Source: CAYVKM01 sp964452045 (GTDB lineage: Bacteria; Calditrichota; Calditrichia; RBG-13-44-9). Taken from it: 21,147 nt of DNA. The position numbers were made by a program, and so were the translations under genes. Location: NCBI GenBank assembly GCA_964452045.1, contig CAYVKM010000068.1, positions 1-21,147 of the forward strand, read 5' to 3'. Below, piece by piece: positions 1-9,047 of this stretch (position 1 is the stretch's first letter; each line of letters starts with the position of its first letter). The notes beneath the pieces are model-generated. The model made no database searches, was not told where the DNA came from, and saw only the letters and a list, made by a program, of their open reading frames with translations.

Positions 1-1738
1 AAGAATAACCGTTTTTATAGCGAACATCTGCGTCCAGATAAAGACCGTTGCCAAACGGTGTTGTTTGCCAGTCGTTTCCGAATTCACCATCTCCTGGAGC
101 GCCATCCCCGTGCAACCCATCGTCATAGAGAAAAAGTTGTGCTAGCGGATTACCATTATAAGTTTTGATTAAAATCCGAATGGAGTCTGCATCAGTATTA
201 ACCGCTTTGAAATGAACATCCGTTTGGGAAGATGAAATAAATCCAACCTTTGTATCAAAATCCAGGGGTGTCAGCTGGAATTCAAATAAGACATTATAGA
301 AGGCCTGCACTACTTTATCATTATTTTTCATCTTATTTACACTTTGGAGATAATCATTTGAGATCCCGCCGACAATACCCATAATCACCTCTTGTGTATC
401 TCCATCCTGCAGGGTGAACGGGCCGCTAGCAAGTGAAAACCGCCGTTCTGCGGGGGCCCTATTTAGTCCCTGTCCGTCAATATCGCCCATACCGGTAACC
501 GGATCCCCATTTAATGGGAATTTTGTTGGTTGATTAGCATAGGGTCCTGAACCATGGGTAAATAAAACTTGGTTTAGCGAGTCTGCAAACGCTATAAATC
601 CATTTAACATATTGTACCAGCCTTTGGTGCCCGCATAATCACCAATTATGGGATCAGGAGTACTACCTCCAGAAGCGTGATACCAAAAGGAGGTCAGGGG
701 AAGATTTCTATAATTTAAAACCTTTTTAAAGTTAAAAATCGCGGTATCACCTTGAGACGGAACTATTGGTCCCTGTAATAAATCATACCCAATCGCCGGC
801 GGTACCAAGCCATATTGCTGATACTCTTCATCAACCGGATTTCCGTTGTAGGCAAAACCGAGAGATAAAATGGAATCACAGCCGGCAAAATCATTAGTCG
901 AGTTTCCCACATCCGGATCGGACCACTGGGCAACAAACATTGAATCGATGGTATAACCGGACTTGTTAATTATCCGGTAACGCCGAAAGGCACATTGTCC
1001 GAGAGAACCAGACCCTTTATATCCCCACATAGTTACCTGCAATTCAATTCCGATGGGTGGCGAACCATATAATGCATAAGTCAGGTTGGAATTCAGATCG
1101 TTACAGACAAACCAGAGTACCTGATCCGCATTCAATAAACCCGGCTCATCGGTACCAGGATCCCACACACCATTGCTATTCAGATCATAAAATGGCGCGC
1201 CCTCATCTCCGGGCCACTCCGACCAGTCCAGGGTATATTGATTTCTTACAGCATTTATCATCGCCTGAGTGACGGCGGAAGTATCAATGTTATTGAGCTC
1301 TGCCGCATCGCGTCGGAGTTCATCATCCGATACTGTCAGATAATCTGCCCGTATCCGGTACATCCGGACATCCGGATCGTTTGGGTTCTGGGCAACACCA
1401 GGTGAGATAATATGACCGGGCTGGGTACCGGTAGGATATGTCTGGCCACCCACCCGCAATCGGGGACTCATTCCGTCATTGGTATAGCCGCCCCAGATGA
1501 TTCCATCCTGAAAAATAATAGTGGCTGTGCCACGGGGATACCAGACGCCGGCACTTCCAAGTATCGGATTATAGCCGGATATACCATCAAATTGTATCCA
1601 GCCTGCCCAATTGTTGATGTTTAGAAGCGAACGTGTCGGTGTACCTAAATAACTTGTAGTTTGTCGAACAGGATAGTTTGATTCTGCCAACAGCGACCCT
1701 GCCAGCAAAAAAGCACAGATGAAACAGAAAGTACGCAT
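1..1738 (-). CDS. Large secreted protein, 3' end beyond the left edge
   Basis: An open minus-strand frame of 579 codons starts at ATG 1736-1738 and runs off the left edge without a stop. GGGAGG lies 7 nt before the ATG. The N-terminus (MRTFCFICAFLLAGSLLAES) reads as a Sec signal peptide cleaved near residue 19. Residues about 184-200 hold an Asp/Asn-rich loop (YDLNSNGVWDPGTDEPG) like the calcium loops of dockerin and EF-hand-like repeats. The last visible part (about 525-579) has a YDDGxHGDGAPGDGEF segment, a recurring motif of beta-sandwich 'choice-of-anchor' domains in secreted FCB proteins. I do not recognise a catalytic domain. The C-terminus is missing, but every other secreted protein here ends in a T9SS sorting domain, so one is likely. 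A 351-bp gap separates it from the next gene, so it probably has its own promoter. Confidence 0.85.
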   Translation of the reverse strand, partial: MRTFCFICAFLLAGSLLAESNYPVRQTTSYLGTPTRSLLNINNWAGWIQFDGISGYNPILGSAGVWYPRGTATIIFQDGIIWGGYTNDGMSPRLRVGGQTYPTGTQPGHIISPGVAQNPNDPDVRMYRIRADYLTVSDDELRRDAAELNNIDTSAVTQAMINAVRNQYTLDWSEWPGDEGAPFYDLNSNGVWDPGTDEPGLLNADQVLWFVCNDLNSNLTYALYGSPPIGIELQVTMWGYKGSGSLGQCAFRRYRIINKSGYTIDSMFVAQWSDPDVGNSTNDFAGCDSILSLGFAYNGNPVDEEYQQYGLVPPAIGYDLLQGPIVPSQGDTAIFNFKKVLNYRNLPLTSFWYHASGGSTPDPIIGDYAGTKGWYNMLNGFIAFADSLNQVLFTHGSGPYANQPTKFPLNGDPVTGMGDIDGQGLNRAPAERRFSLASGPFTLQDGDTQEVIMGIVGGISNDYLQSVNKMKNNDKVVQAFYNVLFEFQLTPLDFDTKVGFISSSQTDVHFKAVNTDADSIRILIKTYNGNPLAQLFLYDDGLHGDGAPGDGEFGNDWQTTPFGNGLYLDADVRYKNGYS

Positions 1739-2089
1739 GATCCATCCTCCCTGTTATAAAACTTTTAAATTTGATTATAAGATAATTCTTTTGACCATCA
1801 TTTTCAATCTTTTCTTTGCCAATTTTAATTTTTCCTTTCTTTACCCCGAAAATCGACGGGTTCAACTAGCGAAAGGCAGTTTTTTAATAGAAAATTCAAA
1901 ACGACAAGAAGTAGGTTTTACCTTTCAGGATAACCAAAAGTAAAACTCGGAAAGGAGTTAAAATCTGAATAAGACAATCACCAGATATGAATAAAAACTA
2001 TCGCAAAGCTGTTAGTGTTTTTGTAACCACTTCAATTTTACTGTTCGAGATTTTCAAATATACTTAATTTAAAACCTGCCACATTCGAT
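1739..2089. other. AT-rich intergenic region upstream of the partial secreted gene
   Basis: This 351-bp spacer lies between the stop of the C25-like gene and the start of the left-edge gene. On the minus strand a TATAAT hexamer (plus-strand ATTATA, 1774-1779) sits about 36 nt before the ATG at 1738 and could be a -10 element. I found no convincing -35 at 16-18 nt from it. No strong hairpin followed by a T-run was found after the stop at 2090. Short open frames here have no ribosome binding site and overlap the real gene start. Confidence 0.4.
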
Positions 2090-4528
2090 CTATTTAAGAT
2101 ATAACATTTGTTTTGATTGTGAAAAACTTTCTGTTTTAATAGAATACCAATATATTCCGCTGGTTATCATAACTTCCGGAGTCCAAAAGAATCTATGCTG
2201 GCCAGCCTTCAATCGCTGGGAAACGAGTGTCACCACTTCTTCACCCAGAAGATTGTAAATTTTTAAGGTCACATTGCCAGGTTTTGGCAGATAAAATTCA
2301 ATAGCCGTGCCGGGATTGAATGGGTTGGGGTAGTTTTGGAAGAGTTGAAAACCACCAGGTGTAATGTCACTGTGTTTGGCAACTAGATTGGGATCGACTA
2401 TGAGAACTCTTTTGGAATATCGATAGTAATTTTGTTTGGTTATCGTCACATACATGGTATCTCCAGCCGCTTGAGGCGAAATGCCGAGGTCAACCGGAGC
2501 GCCCGTGCCAGTATTTAAGCCGATAATTTCACCATTCACCGTCAGTGAAATTAATGCTCCGGAATCTGCTGAAACAGTAAAATAATCCTGTCCGCTGGCC
2601 AGGGTTGAATCATGAGCGACTGTGAGATCTTGTGGGAGCTGAGTATACAAGCTGGTAAATGCATCGCCAAAATTGTGAAAAAGATGATAGGTGACCTCTT
2701 TGCTATTTGGATTGAAGGGCCAGTTATCCTGATACAAATAATATTTTCCGGCAACATTTGCGAAAGCAGGCATTTTACTGTTATGGCCGGAATTGGATGG
2801 TACGCCCAGCAAAAATTCCGGCCACAGATAATCATACAGTCCCCAGACATAACTATCGGTAACAAAAGCATAGGTTATTTCAGAAGCAGCAATAACACCC
2901 AGGGCACCAGTGGGATTTTTATAAATTGCCTCCGCAAAACAGTCGCTGCTGTAGTTAAATTTCCCGGTCAGGCTGGTGAAGGAAAATATGAATGCCGGAT
3001 CAGGAGTATTTAATCCGGCCAGATCGCTGATGGAGTAAGCCGGCTCTCCCCATGCGGTTTCACTTCCCGCTCCGCGATAGTGGACGGCAAAAGCTCCGTT
3101 ATTGATCGCTGTATTAATACCGGCAGCACTACCGGTCCAGTTGGTAAGATAAGATGGAGTGGCAGGAATATAGCCGAGTCCAGAGGGTCCAAACATGGTA
3201 ACTATAGACATGGAATAGAGATCGTTTGGCCAGGCAGAAGGAGCACCACCGCTGTATCCGGCATATTGACGTACAGGTTGTTTGCCGAGAATATTCTCCC
3301 AGAAACCCTCGATAACTTCTGCGGAGAGGACATATGTCCCGGTTGGCTGCCAACCGCTTACACACAATGGGTTTTGATAAAAGTTAGAATTTTCCGGAGG
3401 CCAGCGTTCATAATCTAAAAATCTGGTTACCATAGTTTCCAGCTGGCCGGAAGTTTGAGCAGGAATCCGGGATACAACCACATCCGCCATTTGATTCCCG
3501 GTAACATCGGCGTAGATATGATCCGATACACAATAATTGTTATATACCGGGGAAACAATACCATTTCCCGTTGTCAGTCCTGTGCTGTAATCCCCTAGCA
3601 GTAATACCGCCGCGGGCGGAATGGTCCAGGTGGTATAGGCCGTGTTGATATAATTTTCTATATCACTGACCGTATTCCCTCCGATATCAGTGAGGGTAAC
3701 AACTCCGGTGCGAATCCCCTGCCTGGTTCGGAATAATTTAATGGAGTCTGCCCAGGAAATATATTCCGGATTATCCGGCGTAATGATGATGTACTCAAAA
3801 TTCTGATTCTGTGAGGTTGACACCTTTTGATACTTTACTTCTGGTAAGGTTTTATAATTCAGCAATAGCCGTTGAAAAACCGGATCCCACCATCTGCTCC
3901 TCAACCGGTTTTCTCCGAACTGACCATCTCCACCCTGGAAAGTCACTTTAAGACTTAAGTGACGATAAATCCGTAATATTTTGGTTACCGGATTATACTG
4001 GAAGGGTGTGACTTCCAGAATGATCATATCAATCCCACGGATCGTGATAGGATCTGATATCCGAACCGGATTTGCCGGATAAAAAACATCCTGCCGGTAT
4101 ATATCAGCATTTTTTTCATAACAGATTTTGTCAATATCCGATTCCGGTATAATAACCGGGGCAGATGCCATATTCAGATCCCGGATAGTTTCAATTTCAG
4201 AAGAATTGATTTCCACTGTTGCGGTAGCACCTTTCGGGATGGCAATATAACGACCGAATCCGGGTAGGTTAGGCGCTCCTGCCTGGTTTGATGATAGACA
4301 TCCCTCGAGATGAAGATTATGCATCACTTCTCCATTAACACACTCTTCACCAATTCTAAAGTCCGGGATGGAAAAAGAGATGGTTACACCTGACGGACTT
4401 TGCCCATATAGATTAAAGATTAATCCTTCTTTAACAAAATTCTGAGTGGGTGAACCAAACGGTTCTGCATAATTTGGTGGAACCGGGTAAAAAAGCAGGA
4501 AAGTGCAAAGAACAAGAATTCTTGTCAT
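2090..4528 (-). CDS. Gingipain-like C25 peptidase homologue, apparently catalytically dead, with T9SS sorting domain
   Basis: The ATG at 4528 gives 812 aa. An upstream in-frame TTG at 4567 (825 aa) has no ribosome binding site and would bury the signal peptide, so I prefer 4528. The order is: signal peptide (1-21, ending NYA), propeptide-like region, C25 catalytic fold (about 245-600), Ig-like beta domain (about 640-725), and T9SS sorting domain (729-812). C25 family marks are SDHIYADVTGNQMADVVVSRIPA-like text near residues 335-357 and a GSETAW motif matching the active-site loop of Arg-gingipain. The catalytic His of GHGSETAW reads Ala (GAGSETAW, Ala487, codon 3068-3070). The Cys of the usual TCLTGxF block reads Ser (TSLTGKF, Ser519, codon 2972-2974). 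C25 enzymes work as extracellular Cys/His proteases or as the T9SS sortase PorU. Without both residues this is probably a structural, binding or decoy protein. Family assignment is firm. Loss of activity is inferred from motif alignment by eye. Confidence 0.88.
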   Translation of the reverse strand: MTRILVLCTFLLFYPVPPNYAEPFGSPTQNFVKEGLIFNLYGQSPSGVTISFSIPDFRIGEECVNGEVMHNLHLEGCLSSNQAGAPNLPGFGRYIAIPKGATATVEINSSEIETIRDLNMASAPVIIPESDIDKICYEKNADIYRQDVFYPANPVRISDPITIRGIDMIILEVTPFQYNPVTKILRIYRHLSLKVTFQGGDGQFGENRLRSRWWDPVFQRLLLNYKTLPEVKYQKVSTSQNQNFEYIIITPDNPEYISWADSIKLFRTRQGIRTGVVTLTDIGGNTVSDIENYINTAYTTWTIPPAAVLLLGDYSTGLTTGNGIVSPVYNNYCVSDHIYADVTGNQMADVVVSRIPAQTSGQLETMVTRFLDYERWPPENSNFYQNPLCVSGWQPTGTYVLSAEVIEGFWENILGKQPVRQYAGYSGGAPSAWPNDLYSMSIVTMFGPSGLGYIPATPSYLTNWTGSAAGINTAINNGAFAVHYRGAGSETAWGEPAYSISDLAGLNTPDPAFIFSFTSLTGKFNYSSDCFAEAIYKNPTGALGVIAASEITYAFVTDSYVWGLYDYLWPEFLLGVPSNSGHNSKMPAFANVAGKYYLYQDNWPFNPNSKEVTYHLFHNFGDAFTSLYTQLPQDLTVAHDSTLASGQDYFTVSADSGALISLTVNGEIIGLNTGTGAPVDLGISPQAAGDTMYVTITKQNYYRYSKRVLIVDPNLVAKHSDITPGGFQLFQNYPNPFNPGTAIEFYLPKPGNVTLKIYNLLGEEVVTLVSQRLKAGQHRFFWTPEVMITSGIYWYSIKTESFSQSKQMLYLK

Positions 4529-5001
4529 TTTCTTCGCCAAATTTTTGTCTTTAGACAAGTTAGTCAAAATTAACTATCAATATTAAATGTTTTAGAAAAA
4601 TAGAGGCAAGAGGCCCATTCAACGAACTGTTTATTCCCCAATGATACGCTGGAGGTATATACTCATCTAAAATCGTCTCCTTCTTCAAAGTTTTTACCAA
4701 AGTTGGATTCTTGTACAATTTGCTATTTACCCAAGGAGAATCAATTGACAGCAAGAAATATTTGTATTAAAATGAACCATGATTCTCATCTATTTCCCGG
4801 GAAACATTAACTGGATAAGATGAATAAGATGAAAGGTAAAATGGCGGACTACAATGAACCGGGACGAAAATATGTGCGGCCAGTTAGAAAGATGTTTTCT
4901 TTCAATTTTGATAACAATTTCCATGAAAACAAAGCACAAAACAAATCATATATTTGATGAAATCTATATTTAGACAACTATATTCAGTCGACTCCTAAAA
5001 G
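4529..5001. other. Divergent intergenic region between the C25-like and DedA genes
   Basis: This 473-bp spacer separates two divergent starts and should carry promoters both ways. TATATTTG at 4949-4956, 45 nt before the DedA ATG, matches the TAnnTTTG -7 box of Bacteroidetes promoters. No TTTG was seen at the expected 19-21 nt upstream, so it is only a candidate. A perfect 12-bp palindrome TTTCCCGGGAAA lies at 4793-4804. A 64-codon minus-strand frame (4560-4754) starts with TTG, has no ribosome binding site and no recognisable protein, so it is not called. Confidence 0.35.
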
Positions 5002-5598
5002 ATGAATATTGAACATCTGATCCACATATTTGGTTATCCGGCAGTCCTCCTACTGGTGATGGGTGAGAGTATGGGTTTGCCATTGCCGGGGGAAACCGCG
5101 TTATTACTTGCCTCGGCCTATTCCGGAATGAGCGGGGGTTTGGCTTTGTGGGGTATAATGGTTGCCGGTTCTGCCGGCGCTATCCTGGGAGATAACCTGG
5201 GCTACTGGCTGGGGCATCGGGGCGGCAGACCGTTTGTCAACAAAATAATTTCCAAGTTTCATCTTAAATCTCAGTTACTGGATAAGGCCGAAGGATTTTT
5301 TAAAAAACACGGAGCCAAGACGGTATTTTTTGGTCGGTTTGTCACCTTTTTGCGAGTATTCTCGGCGCTACTGGCGGGTGTCTCCAAAATGCATTATCCT
5401 ACTTTCCTGTTCTATAATACGGCTGGTGGAATCCTCTGGGCATGTCTGATATCCATCATCGGACATGTTTTCGGGAAAAACCTGCCCCTGTTGTTGAAAC
5501 GTTTCAGAGAACTGGGATGGATTCTTCCCGGATTAATAGCTGTGGGAGTACTTGCTTATTTTCTATATAAGAAATTTAGAGTAAAGAAATCCTCCTAA
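5002..5598 (+). CDS. DedA-family (VTT/SNARE-associated) inner-membrane protein
   Basis: This is a 198-aa polytopic membrane protein of normal DedA length. It has the family's re-entrant loop motif E22-S-M-G-LPLPGE (22-31), a GDNLGYWLGHRGG block (63-75), and GRF..FLRVFSALLAG (111-126) with Arg112 and Arg118 at the positions of the two essential arginines of E. coli DedA proteins. The C-terminus is a hydrophobic helix ending in a basic tail (KKFRVKKSS). Family members act in the cytoplasmic membrane as proton-dependent transporters or lipid flippases, for example recycling of the undecaprenyl-phosphate carrier. The exact substrate cannot be read here. ATG 5002 is the only start, because an in-frame TAA lies at 4996-4998. 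No good Shine-Dalgarno precedes it. It stands alone on the plus strand and runs tail to tail, 19 bp apart, into the cargo operon. Confidence 0.93.
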   Translation: MNIEHLIHIFGYPAVLLLVMGESMGLPLPGETALLLASAYSGMSGGLALWGIMVAGSAGAILGDNLGYWLGHRGGRPFVNKIISKFHLKSQLLDKAEGFFKKHGAKTVFFGRFVTFLRVFSALLAGVSKMHYPTFLFYNTAGGILWACLISIIGHVFGKNLPLLLKRFRELGWILPGLIAVGVLAYFLYKKFRVKKSS

Positions 5599-5617
5599 TC
5601 TATTTATCTTCTATTTT

Positions 5618-7006
5618 TTACTTCAGCAGGATCATCTTTTTCGTCTCAGTGAAACCTCCTGATTCAAGCCGATAAAGATATATACCACCGGCCAGGCCGG
5701 TTGCATTCCAATTGTATTTGTAACTACCGGCAGCTAATTTTTCCGAAACCAAAGTAGCCACTTCTTCACCAAGGATATTAAAAATCTTGAGGGTCACATA
5801 CCCGGTTTGTGGCAGGGCAAATTCAATGTTAGTAGTCGGGTTAAAGGGATTGGGATAATTGTTAAACAGCTTAAATTCTTCCGGCAGCCCGGGTTTATTA
5901 TTAGAAGGCAAAGCGCTTGCAGCATCACTTTCAAACCAAAAGACTTTATCATCACCTAAATAAGCTGATAATACATCGATATCTGTATCTTTATCCAGAT
6001 CAACTGCGAACACAGACGTTGCACCATACTGGGCAAAAATAAAATGTGTGGTAAAGTTCTGATTTCCATCATTTTCATGCCAGGTAATTGCTCCATCGCC
6101 CGAAGCTAAAACATCCAGATCGGAATCGTTATCAATATCTAATGCTTGAATTGTCCTTGGATTATTATACTGATGAATAATATGCCGGGTAAAATTTTCG
6201 TTGCCGTCATTTTCAAACCAGCATAAACTATAATCGTTAACAGAAGCAGTAAGTACATCAACATCTGTATCGCCATCCAGATCAGCAGCCCGTACTGACC
6301 ACGCTGCCAAAGTGCTATCCGAGATAATGTACTCAGCAAAATTCTGGTTCCCATCATTCTCATACCAGGCAATCTTATTATCAGCAGTGGAAGCCGAAAA
6401 CAGATCAAAATCGGTATCACCATCCAGGTCGAATGCGAAAACGTCAACGGCCCATTGAGCATTTATGCTTACTATTCTCTGAGTAAAGTTCTGGTTTCCG
6501 TCATTTTCGTACCAGGCGATTTTATTATCGTCGTGAGAAGCAGATATTACGTCCACATCGTTATCCTTATCAAGATCCAAAGCTATAACTGTATATGGAG
6601 AAACTACATTTGTAGTTATCACGTGTGCGGTAAAATTTTCACTGCCGTCGTTCTCAAACCAGACAATCCTGTGCCCATCATTTGCTGAACTGAGCACATC
6701 CAGATCGTTATCTTTATCAAGATCAATGGCGAAAACACAAATGGCACCATCTTCAGAATCTGAAATAATATGCATTGTGAAATTCTGATTTCCATCATTC
6801 TCGTACCACGATATTTTATCATCCCCGAAAGAAGCAGATAATACATCAATATCTGAATCATCGTCCAGATCAACTACAAATACTGAACGAGCATTATCAG
6901 CACTATTAGTTATGGTGTGCTGCGTAAATTGAATTTGTGAAGAAAGGTTTTGTGATAGCAAAAATGTAAATAGAAGACTGGTGAACATTGTATTTACTTT
7001 TTTCAT
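5618..7006 (-). CDS. Secreted seven-repeat FG-GAP/VCBS-like beta-propeller protein with T9SS sorting domain
   Basis: This 462-aa protein has a signal peptide (about 1-24). Seven tandem repeats follow, mostly 49 residues (147 bp) with the last complete ones 46-48. Each has a DLDxDxDxDVL calcium-binding loop, then W(Y/F)ENDGNQNFT. This is the integrin-type FG-GAP/VCBS repeat, and seven repeats fit one closed propeller. A short linker leads to the T9SS sorting domain (380-462, ending KKMILLK). The protein should be carried through the outer membrane and then anchored or released. Related proteins bind surface carbohydrate or protein, but no specific ligand is visible. GAGGAGG lies 6-7 nt before the ATG. 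It is the last gene of the five-gene leftward cluster, 24 bp after its neighbour. I saw no terminator hairpin before the convergent DedA gene. Confidence 0.92.
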   Translation of the reverse strand: MKKVNTMFTSLLFTFLLSQNLSSQIQFTQHTITNSADNARSVFVVDLDDDSDIDVLSASFGDDKISWYENDGNQNFTMHIISDSEDGAICVFAIDLDKDNDLDVLSSANDGHRIVWFENDGSENFTAHVITTNVVSPYTVIALDLDKDNDVDVISASHDDNKIAWYENDGNQNFTQRIVSINAQWAVDVFAFDLDGDTDFDLFSASTADNKIAWYENDGNQNFAEYIISDSTLAAWSVRAADLDGDTDVDVLTASVNDYSLCWFENDGNENFTRHIIHQYNNPRTIQALDIDNDSDLDVLASGDGAITWHENDGNQNFTTHFIFAQYGATSVFAVDLDKDTDIDVLSAYLGDDKVFWFESDAASALPSNNKPGLPEEFKLFNNYPNPFNPTTNIEFALPQTGYVTLKIFNILGEEVATLVSEKLAAGSYKYNWNATGLAGGIYLYRLESGGFTETKKMILLK

Positions 7007-7030
7007 TTCTGCCTCCTCATTTGCGTAAAA

Positions 7031-9010
7031 TTATTTAATCAGAACCATTTTCTTCGTTTCAATAAAATTGCCCGCAGTTAATTGATAAAAATACAAACCA
7101 CTAGCCTGGTTCCTTGCATCCCATTGAATTTCGTAAGTGCCGGCCGGCCGCTTTTCTGAGATCAGGGTTGCCACTTCTTCTCCCAGAATGTTATAAATCT
7201 TCAGGGAGACCTGTCCGGATCTGGGGATCTTAAATTTTATCGTGGTAACAGGATTAAACGGATTGGGATAATTCTGGTAGAGTTCCAGCTGCTCGGGTAT
7301 TTTAATACTCGCGGACGGTTCTATACCGGTGAATCCACCGCCATCCTCGGTAGCCATGATGAGTCCGTAATCCCCACTCACCCAGCCATAATTGGCATTA
7401 AGAAAACAGACCGAGCTGATATCATACCATGTGCGGGTGAGCTGCGGTAACCAGGTAGTACCGCCATCGGTGGTTCGCAGAATAGTTCCGTTTCGGCCGG
7501 TGACCCACCCATTGTTCATATCGATAAAATCCACGGCATGCAATAATTCGGTGGTGCCACTGTTCTGGGGGGTCCAGGTAGAACCGCCATTAGCAGTATG
7601 GAAAATGCCTCCGTCAATTCCCACTGCCCAGCCATTATTCACATCCACAAAATCAATCCCGGCAAACCGAATCGTAGTGCCGGTATTCTGAGGAGTCCAG
7701 GTACTGCCGCCATCACTGGTATGGATCATCACCCCTTCCAGGCCTCCGGCCCAGCCATTATACTGATCGATAAACTTTACCGCATGTAAAAATTGGCCAG
7801 GGAGAACACCGCTGGTTTGCGGAGTCCAGGTCCAGCCGCCATCATCGGAATGATAGATAACGCCGTATCGACCGACTGCCCAGCCATGTAAGTCGTCAGG
7901 GAAATCCAGGGCGTATAGATCGGTTCCTAAGGTATCCACCCGTCTCCAGGAATAACCACCATTTATGGTTCGCATTATGATGCCCTCATCACCCACCGCC
8001 CATCCATTCAGAGAATCTGCAAATGTTAGGGAATGCAACCATACCCGAGTACCATAACTTTCCCGGGTCCAGGTTTGACCCAGGTTAGTGGTTTTAAGAA
8101 TGATTCCGTCTTCACCGGCCGCCCAGATATTGTTGCGAATGGCAAGAGCATTGAGCCTTCCTGTGGTTCCACTGCTCTGAGGAAACCAGGACGATCCACC
8201 GTCATTAGTGGCCATCATCACACCATTGCTTCCTGCCGCAAAAGCCCAGTTGCTTCCTACATTGCGAACACAATATAAATCATCAAAAAGGCCTCCGGTA
8301 TCCTCCTGTCCCCAGTGGCTACCTCCGTCAGTGGTACGGGCAATTAAACCATGCGTACCAGCAATACGCCCGTTGTTATCGTCATAAAAATGAATGGAGA
8401 AGAGGTCGCGTGCAGTTCCGGCATCCTGAGGAACCCAGATGTTGCCGGCATCAGTCGTATAACGTATGGCACCGGACAATCCCACCACCCAACCGCGAGT
8501 GGCATTACTAAAGTACATCCCATAGAGTGGAGTTGCAACGCCTGAAATTTGCGGCGTCCAAGTGTTTCCTCCATCAATGGTGTATAGTATTGTTCCCGCG
8601 GTGCCCACTACCCAGCCATGATCATCGTCGTGAAAGTAAACATCATATAAAGTAGCATTCGTCCCGCTGTTCTGGACAATCCAGGAGATGCCGCCACTGA
8701 TGGTATGCAGGATAAGCCCGTTATGGCCAACGATCCAGCCATTATCCCAGTCAGTAAAATAGACAGCATTCAGGGGATCCGTACCATAAAATTGTTGGTC
8801 CCAGCTAGCGCCTCCATCGAAGGAGTAGATTATGGTACCATAATTCCCAACCGCCCAACCGCGATTGGCATCGACGAAAAAAAAGTCGTTTAATTCATGA
8901 GGTTGGGGATAGGGATTTTGCCAGTACCATTCGGAGTAAAGGGAGGTAATACCAGACAGGATCAACAGGATAGTGAACAAGATTATGGTGGAGAAAGATA
9001 TCCCTTTCAT
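7031..9010 (-). CDS. Secreted 13-repeat Ycf48/BNR-like beta-propeller protein with T9SS sorting domain
   Basis: This 659-aa protein has a signal peptide (about 1-26). About 13 repeats of 38-44 residues follow, with the pattern LxxVxFxDxxxGWAVGxxGxIxxTxDGGxTWTPQxSGT. The S/T-x-DGG-x-TW element is the Asp-box (BNR) signature. The GWAVG-G-I combination matches the Ycf48/Hcf136-like propeller family, whose photosynthetic members assist photosystem II assembly. That role does not apply to an extracellular cargo protein. Thirteen repeats suggest two propellers side by side. Some blades are degenerate: repeat 5 has GR in place of GW, and repeat 7 lacks the DGG. The T9SS sorting domain covers 577-659 (ending KKMVLIK). 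AAGGAG precedes the ATG by 9 nt. It is the fourth gene of the leftward cluster. Function unknown. Confidence 0.92.
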   Translation of the reverse strand: MKGISFSTIILFTILLILSGITSLYSEWYWQNPYPQPHELNDFFFVDANRGWAVGNYGTIIYSFDGGASWDQQFYGTDPLNAVYFTDWDNGWIVGHNGLILHTISGGISWIVQNSGTNATLYDVYFHDDDHGWVVGTAGTILYTIDGGNTWTPQISGVATPLYGMYFSNATRGWVVGLSGAIRYTTDAGNIWVPQDAGTARDLFSIHFYDDNNGRIAGTHGLIARTTDGGSHWGQEDTGGLFDDLYCVRNVGSNWAFAAGSNGVMMATNDGGSSWFPQSSGTTGRLNALAIRNNIWAAGEDGIILKTTNLGQTWTRESYGTRVWLHSLTFADSLNGWAVGDEGIIMRTINGGYSWRRVDTLGTDLYALDFPDDLHGWAVGRYGVIYHSDDGGWTWTPQTSGVLPGQFLHAVKFIDQYNGWAGGLEGVMIHTSDGGSTWTPQNTGTTIRFAGIDFVDVNNGWAVGIDGGIFHTANGGSTWTPQNSGTTELLHAVDFIDMNNGWVTGRNGTILRTTDGGTTWLPQLTRTWYDISSVCFLNANYGWVSGDYGLIMATEDGGGFTGIEPSASIKIPEQLELYQNYPNPFNPVTTIKFKIPRSGQVSLKIYNILGEEVATLISEKRPAGTYEIQWDARNQASGLYFYQLTAGNFIETKKMVLIK

Positions 9011-9047
9011 TACAGTAATCTCCTTCTAATTTATTAGCATCTAATTT

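Noticed and set aside
1587..1943. Two short frames on opposite strands around the start of the left-edge gene
   Set aside because: Both overlap the real signal-peptide coding region or AT-rich spacer, lack ribosome binding sites and have low-complexity translations.
2551..3418. Several 60-133 codon frames in both strands inside the C25-like gene
   Set aside because: They are out-of-frame readings of a gene with clear family motifs, signal peptide and sorting domain.
4560..4754. 64-codon minus-strand frame upstream of the C25-like gene
   Set aside because: TTG start, no ribosome binding site, no recognisable protein or signal sequence, and its end overlaps the alternative start region of the next gene.
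5950..6900. Regular 147-bp periodicity that could suggest a satellite or CRISPR-like array
   Set aside because: The period equals the 49-codon FG-GAP repeat of the protein, and the copies diverge at synonymous sites as coding repeats do. There are no identical direct repeats with unique spacers.
7031..9010. Photosystem II assembly factor Ycf48 as a functional label
   Set aside because: The repeat fold is shared, but the signal peptide, T9SS sorting domain and 13 repeats point to a secreted protein. Nothing photosynthetic is present.
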